Shown here: positions 14,620-17,090 of the stretch, one piece after another
Layout: every line of letters starts with the position of its first letter
Position numbering within the stretch: position 1 is the first letter of the stretch
Source: Cyanobacteria bacterium HKST-UBA02
Lineage (GTDB): Bacteria > Cyanobacteriota > Vampirovibrionia > Obscuribacterales > Obscuribacteraceae
Assembly (NCBI GenBank): GCA_020431945.1
Contig: JAGQHH010000106.1
Coordinates: 1 to 17,090 of the forward strand
DNA length: 17,090 nt
Direction of reading: 5' to 3'
The notes under the pieces: model-generated
What the model was told of the DNA's origin: nothing
Database searches by the model: none
What the model saw: the letters and a program-made list of their open reading frames with translations, nothing else
Program-made: the position numbers and the translations under genes

Positions 14620-14676
14620 TGTCGCACCTTCCTATGTCAGTTGCGATTGGACCGGACATTCCAGGATGGAAGCCGG

Positions 14677-14705
14677 CTTGTACGCGATGGTTAGTTCAGA
14701 AGCAA
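14677..14705 (-). promoter_or_regulatory. Possible promoter of truD
   Basis: On the minus strand TTGCTT (14705-14700) and TACAAG (14682-14677) are spaced by 17 bp, just after the HAD-gene terminator and about 55 bp before the truD start codon. Each hexamer is only 4/6 to consensus, so position is the main support. Confidence 0.25.
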
Positions 14706-14733
14706 CAAAACCGGAACTGCTCTGAGCAGTCCG
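14702..14733 (-). terminator. Rho-independent terminator after the HAD gene
   Basis: CGGACTGCTC and GAGCAGTTCCG pair with one bulged base (14733-14712), and GTTTTGTTGC follows on the minus strand. It lies about 50 nt after the HAD stop codon. Confidence 0.7.
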
Positions 14734-14754
14734 ATGGTTTATTGCTGGTAGCTT

Positions 14755-14780
14755 TCCGGCGAGGCGAAAAGCCCGCCGGA
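14755..14780 (-). repeat. Hairpin directly after the HAD stop codon
   Basis: TCCGGCG (14755-14761) and CGCCGGA (14774-14780) with inner GGC/GCC pairs and a short loop. It starts at the base next to the TAA stop and has no U-tract, so it may protect the 3' end or work with the terminator further down. Confidence 0.6.
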
Positions 14781-15488
14781 TTACTTTCCAGCAAATCGGG
14801 GGAGCAGGTCGGTGAGATACGACATGTGCTGGATGCCCTGAGGCACCTGCTCCGTCGGGATCTCGTGCGGCCTGTCGATGAGCGCAGCTTGCATGCCCAC
14901 GCTCGTGGCTCCCACGCAGTCCGCCATCAGGTTGTCGCCAACCATCAGGCACTCACTGGGGGGCACGCCGAAGTGGTTTGCCGCCGCCAGGAAGATTTCT
15001 CCTTCGGGTTTGCGATGCCCGACCGCGAAGGAGTAGATGCGGGTCTCTTCGGGGAAGAGCTCACCGAGCCCCAGCTCATCGAAGATGTGGTTGACCGGGA
15101 ACGGCCAGAGGTTGCTGACCACGCCGACGATGGCATGTTGTTTGATCAGCGGAACCGTCTTGCGGACGTCCCAGAACTCGGCCACGCAGCCGGATTCGCC
15201 CTTGAGGATGAGCTGGAACTGCTTCAGCCGCTCCTCATCGAAGTTGCATCCGAAGCGCTCGGCAGCGAGCTGCATGAAGCGCCGGGGGTCCGGTTCGTTG
15301 GTCGTCAGACAGAATCTCAAAAACTCGTCGTCCTCCTCGAACTGCTCGGGAGCGGTCGAGTCGAACGGAAGTACCAGCTTGTGACCCATGGTCTTCTGGA
15401 GGCGCCATACCGGTTCACGGCAGTGCGATGTGACCAGGGTTTTCCACAGGTCGAACAAGACGACTTTGGGAATCGCTTGCGTTTGCAT
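14781..15488 (-). CDS. HAD-superfamily hydrolase, haloacid-dehalogenase/phosphatase subfamily IA-like
   Basis: A 235-aa protein with all four HAD motifs. Motif I is VVLFDLWKTLV with nucleophile Asp13; motif II is VVSN with Ser125; the motif III Lys is K160 in HRKPEGEIF; motif IV is MVGDNLMADCVGA with Asp185 and Asp190. A helical cap lies between motifs I and II (about 20-115). Motif I is DLWKT: the second Asp of DxDxT, the general acid/base in phosphatases, is Trp15. This resembles L-2-haloacid dehalogenases, which carry Tyr there. The substrate is not predictable. ATG 15488 has AAGGAG 6 nt upstream. It is preceded by a long inverted repeat and followed by its own terminator. Confidence 0.87.
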   Translation of the reverse strand: MQTQAIPKVVLFDLWKTLVTSHCREPVWRLQKTMGHKLVLPFDSTAPEQFEEDDEFLRFCLTTNEPDPRRFMQLAAERFGCNFDEERLKQFQLILKGESGCVAEFWDVRKTVPLIKQHAIVGVVSNLWPFPVNHIFDELGLGELFPEETRIYSFAVGHRKPEGEIFLAAANHFGVPPSECLMVGDNLMADCVGATSVGMQAALIDRPHEIPTEQVPQGIQHMSYLTDLLPRFAGK

Positions 15489-15530
15489 GAGTTACTCCTT
15501 ATCAGCGTTTAGACAAGGTGCGCCGGAGCA

Positions 15531-15581
15531 GGAGGCTCAAGGACCAGGGGGCTGAAGTTCAGCCCTCTGCCTCGAGCCCCC
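15531..15581 (-). repeat. Nested long inverted repeat between the zinc-ribbon and HAD genes
   Basis: The outer arms 15531-15542 and 15570-15581 pair over 12 positions as minus-strand RNA, with two G-U pairs. The inner arms AGGGGGCTGAA (15546-15556) and TTCAGCCCTCT (15558-15568) pair 10 of 11. There is no U-tract on the minus strand. CTCTGCCTC also occurs in the terminator near 12645, so the two elements share vocabulary. Confidence 0.6.
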
Positions 15582-15624
15582 TGCCTCATTACCGGCGCGG
15601 CCCTTCTTGGTTAATGAGTGCGGC

Positions 15625-16293
15625 TCAGACGTTGAGCCACTTGACCTCGGCTACGGCTCCACCGTTCACCAGCGCGATGCGCGCCATGGCGGAGTGGACG
15701 TCGACATGCCGGATCCGGAAGCCGTGACGCGCCAGCTCGCGGAGAGCCTTGGCACGGGACGGCGTCACCCCACCGGCGGCGATGGCCGAGGCGAGGTCCG
15801 CATCAGAGGCGTCGATGTCCTGCATGCCCGGGAGGTCGTCGGGCAGGTAGGTGATTTCCACCGAGTCGTCACGGAGGACCGTGGACAGGCTCAGTTTGAT
15901 GGTCACACGTCCGGCTTCGGCCAGGAGCGTGTCGGCATGGCCCTGGGCGACGGCGGCAGCAGCGCGGAAGGCGTCGCTTTCGTCGTAGGCAGGGCTGAAG
16001 ACGGGCTGGCCGGTGCTCAGGTAGTAGAGGCGGTAGACGCCGACGGCGGGCTCGTCAGAATCGTGCTTCCAGGCGATGAGGTCCATCACCGTCGCCTTGA
16101 TCGAGTCCGGAAGGCTCCGGAGCGGCTCGACAAGGTCCCGGGGGATCTCGCTCACCACGCGCTTGCAGGTCAGGCAGCTGACCCGATGGTCATCGCCGGG
16201 AAGAGCCATGCGCTCCTCCTGAGGCGTTCCATCGACCAGGCATGCCGGGCAAGTCGTGAAGCCAGAGCGGATATTTCCCAAGCTTTCGTGCAT
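15625..16293 (-). CDS. Uncharacterised protein with N-terminal zinc-ribbon-like cysteines
   Basis: A 222-aa protein I cannot assign. Cys15, Cys18, Cys40 and Cys43 (CPAC and CLTC, 21 residues apart) form a plausible zinc ribbon. The rest is mixed alpha/beta: LPDSIKATVMDLIAWKHD, VGVYRLYYLSTGQPVF, DAFRAAAAVAQGHADTLLAE, ITYLPDDLPGMQD, and MARIALVNGGAVAEVKWLNV at the end. There is no membrane segment. Two starts compete. ATG 16293 includes both CxxC pairs but has only a weak ribosome site. ATG 16209 (residue 29) has AGGAGG 5 nt upstream but would lose the first pair. I keep the longer form because the paired cysteines suggest a real domain. It is first in the minus-strand group with the HAD, truD and 112-aa genes. 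Confidence 0.65.
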   Translation of the reverse strand: MHESLGNIRSGFTTCPACLVDGTPQEERMALPGDDHRVSCLTCKRVVSEIPRDLVEPLRSLPDSIKATVMDLIAWKHDSDEPAVGVYRLYYLSTGQPVFSPAYDESDAFRAAAAVAQGHADTLLAEAGRVTIKLSLSTVLRDDSVEITYLPDDLPGMQDIDASDADLASAIAAGGVTPSRAKALRELARHGFRIRHVDVHSAMARIALVNGGAVAEVKWLNV

Positions 16294-16890
16294 TCTTTTC
16301 GGTCTCTTTCGTCATGGTTTGGCTTGATGGCTGCATTTGAGGCATGCAGCCGGACGAATATCGAGAGGCTCGCCAGGGCGGGATTGCCAGGCAAAGTCTC
16401 ATCGAAAGTCTCAAGAACTCGGGGGAACGTTTGTTTTGTAGAACTGTTCTGGGTTTTGGGTTGGAGTGCCGAGTTCCTGGAGATGGAATTGAAATATGCC
16501 TCCACCTTAGAGAACGCGAAGTTGACAAGCAATAGTCAGTACTATAGGCGTTACACGCCAGGGCGGTCCCCGAGCAGCCCTGGTCGGCGGGGCGAGAGCA
16601 AGTCCCAGTGGGCATTTGCGGGAAGTGTTGCTGTTCGTCCCTGGTGTCTAGCAGCTGTCTTACAGCTTGCTGCTTGACAACCTGTTATAGATTTAATGCG
16701 GTTAATTTGTTAGCGTGGTTGCGCTAGGTTCTGAGTGTCGTCTAATGTTTGCCCGGATCGGGCGGCTGAAAACCATAATTAGTAAGAACGCTGTTTATAA
16801 TATTAAATGTATTAGAGAGCTATCATGATTGTTAATTAGATTACTCGCGCGGATGCGCGAACACTTCACAAACTACCGGGTTTCTTGCTC
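16294..16890. other. Intergenic region before the right-hand HAD gene
   Basis: About 600 bp without a supportable gene; the short ORFs on both strands show no recognisable domain. It holds TTGACAAGCAATAG at 16522, a hairpin CCAGGGC/GCCCTGG (16558-16564 and 16577-16583), and a small stem AGCTGT/ACAGCT near 16653-16666. GCTTGACAACCTGTTATAG begins at 16672, and an AT-rich stretch runs about 16775-16845. TTGACA at 16674-16679 looks like a -35 for the plus-strand HAD gene, but no -10 lies at normal spacing. Confidence 0.5.
16558..16583. repeat. Intergenic hairpin CCAGGGC / GCCCTGG
   Basis: Perfect 7-bp arms with a 12-nt loop, in the non-coding stretch between the zinc-ribbon gene and the right-hand HAD gene. 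There is no flanking U-tract; it is probably a minor structural element. Confidence 0.4.
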
Positions 16891-17090
16891 ATGAGCGACA
16901 GGGAAGTAAAACTACTGGTCTTTGATATGGGTCATGTCCTTATCGACTTCGAGTGGATCGCGGTGTGCAGGCAGTTCGCCTCTGCGGCCGGGGTCAGTCT
17001 CGACGATTTCCAGGTCGTTCTCTCTCATGTGGCTACCATGGGGTACGAGACCGGGCGGGTGGAGACCCGTGAATTTCTCTCCCGGCTCAA
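16891..17090 (+). CDS. HAD-superfamily hydrolase, YihX-like, N-terminal 66 residues (cut by window edge)
   Basis: The product begins MSDREVKLLVFDMGHVLIDF. VFDMGHVLID is HAD motif I, with nucleophile Asp12 and Gly14 in place of the second Asp, the DxGxV form seen in YihX-type proteins (VFDLGNVIVDID). ETGRVETREFLSRL near the cut end matches the cap segment of that group (family members read as E-x-G-x-I-x-x-x-E-F). YihX of E. coli dephosphorylates alpha-glucose-1-phosphate, but the substrate here cannot be inferred. Motifs II-IV lie outside the window. No strong ribosome site precedes ATG 16891; the start is placed by the family's N-terminus. Confidence 0.8.
   Translation, partial: MSDREVKLLVFDMGHVLIDFEWIAVCRQFASAAGVSLDDFQVVLSHVATMGYETGRVETREFLSRL

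Noticed and set aside
16170..16532. 120-aa minus-strand ORF upstream of the zinc-ribbon gene
   Set aside because: It starts with a rare codon, overlaps the zinc-ribbon gene out of frame, and has no recognisable domain.
15607..16677. 356-aa plus-strand ORF
   Set aside because: It is mostly antisense to the zinc-ribbon gene; its sequence has the look of a shadow frame and no domain is recognisable.

Overview
The window is bacterial chromosomal DNA, densely coded, with no phage structural genes, CRISPR array, rRNA or tRNA visible. The gene set is an archaeal/eukaryote-type prolyl-tRNA synthetase, a BtpA-family TIM-barrel protein, a DUF4388-like protein and a TldD/TldE pair. BtpA and DUF4388 would fit a deep-branching non-photosynthetic relative of Cyanobacteria (Melainabacteria/Obscuribacterales type). 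That placement is a weak inference, and no gene here fixes the phylum.

Layout. (1) 1-1343, minus strand: an uncharacterised 186-aa protein followed by ftsH, which runs off the left edge. (2) 1344-1994: intergenic, with an 11-bp inverted repeat built on CTTGACAAG. (3) 1995-3747, plus strand: a BtpA-family protein overlapping a membrane-anchored SGNH-like protein that appears to have lost its nucleophile. (4) 3738-4745, minus strand: a DUF4388-like protein, convergent with the previous gene and divergent from proS. (5) 4857-9937, plus strand: a tight cluster of proS, an alpha/beta hydrolase, tldD and tldE, probably one transcript. (6) 9942-10961, minus strand: an exported S41 (CTP-like) protease without a PDZ domain. 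(7) 11209-12090, minus strand: a tyrosine recombinase with altered catalytic residues. It has a clear terminator, and its roughly 600-bp upstream region carries three copies of a 22-bp two-arm element. (8) 12683-16293, minus strand: four genes (zinc-ribbon protein, HAD hydrolase, truD, acidic 112-aa protein) separated by strongly structured spacers. (9) 16294-16890: intergenic. (10) 16891 to the end, plus strand: a second HAD protein, cut by the right edge.

Two gene styles stand out. The ftsH/186-aa pair and the 12683-16293 group are all on the minus strand. They look richer in G+C at third codon positions than the central genes, mostly have clear Shine-Dalgarno sites, and include three proteins I cannot assign. 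The central genes read as ordinary housekeeping and proteolysis functions (ProRS, TldD/E, S41).

The most interesting region is 12091-12530. Three elements, each an 8-bp inverted arm pair around a nearly constant asymmetric 6-bp centre (TCAAAC/TCAAAA), lie upstream of a recombinase whose Arg-I is Lys and whose box-II His is Gln. This could be a site-specific recombination locus or an autoregulatory operator array. Other points to check are the SGNH-like protein without its serine, the PDZ-less S41 protease, and the hairpin cluster between truD and the 112-aa gene.
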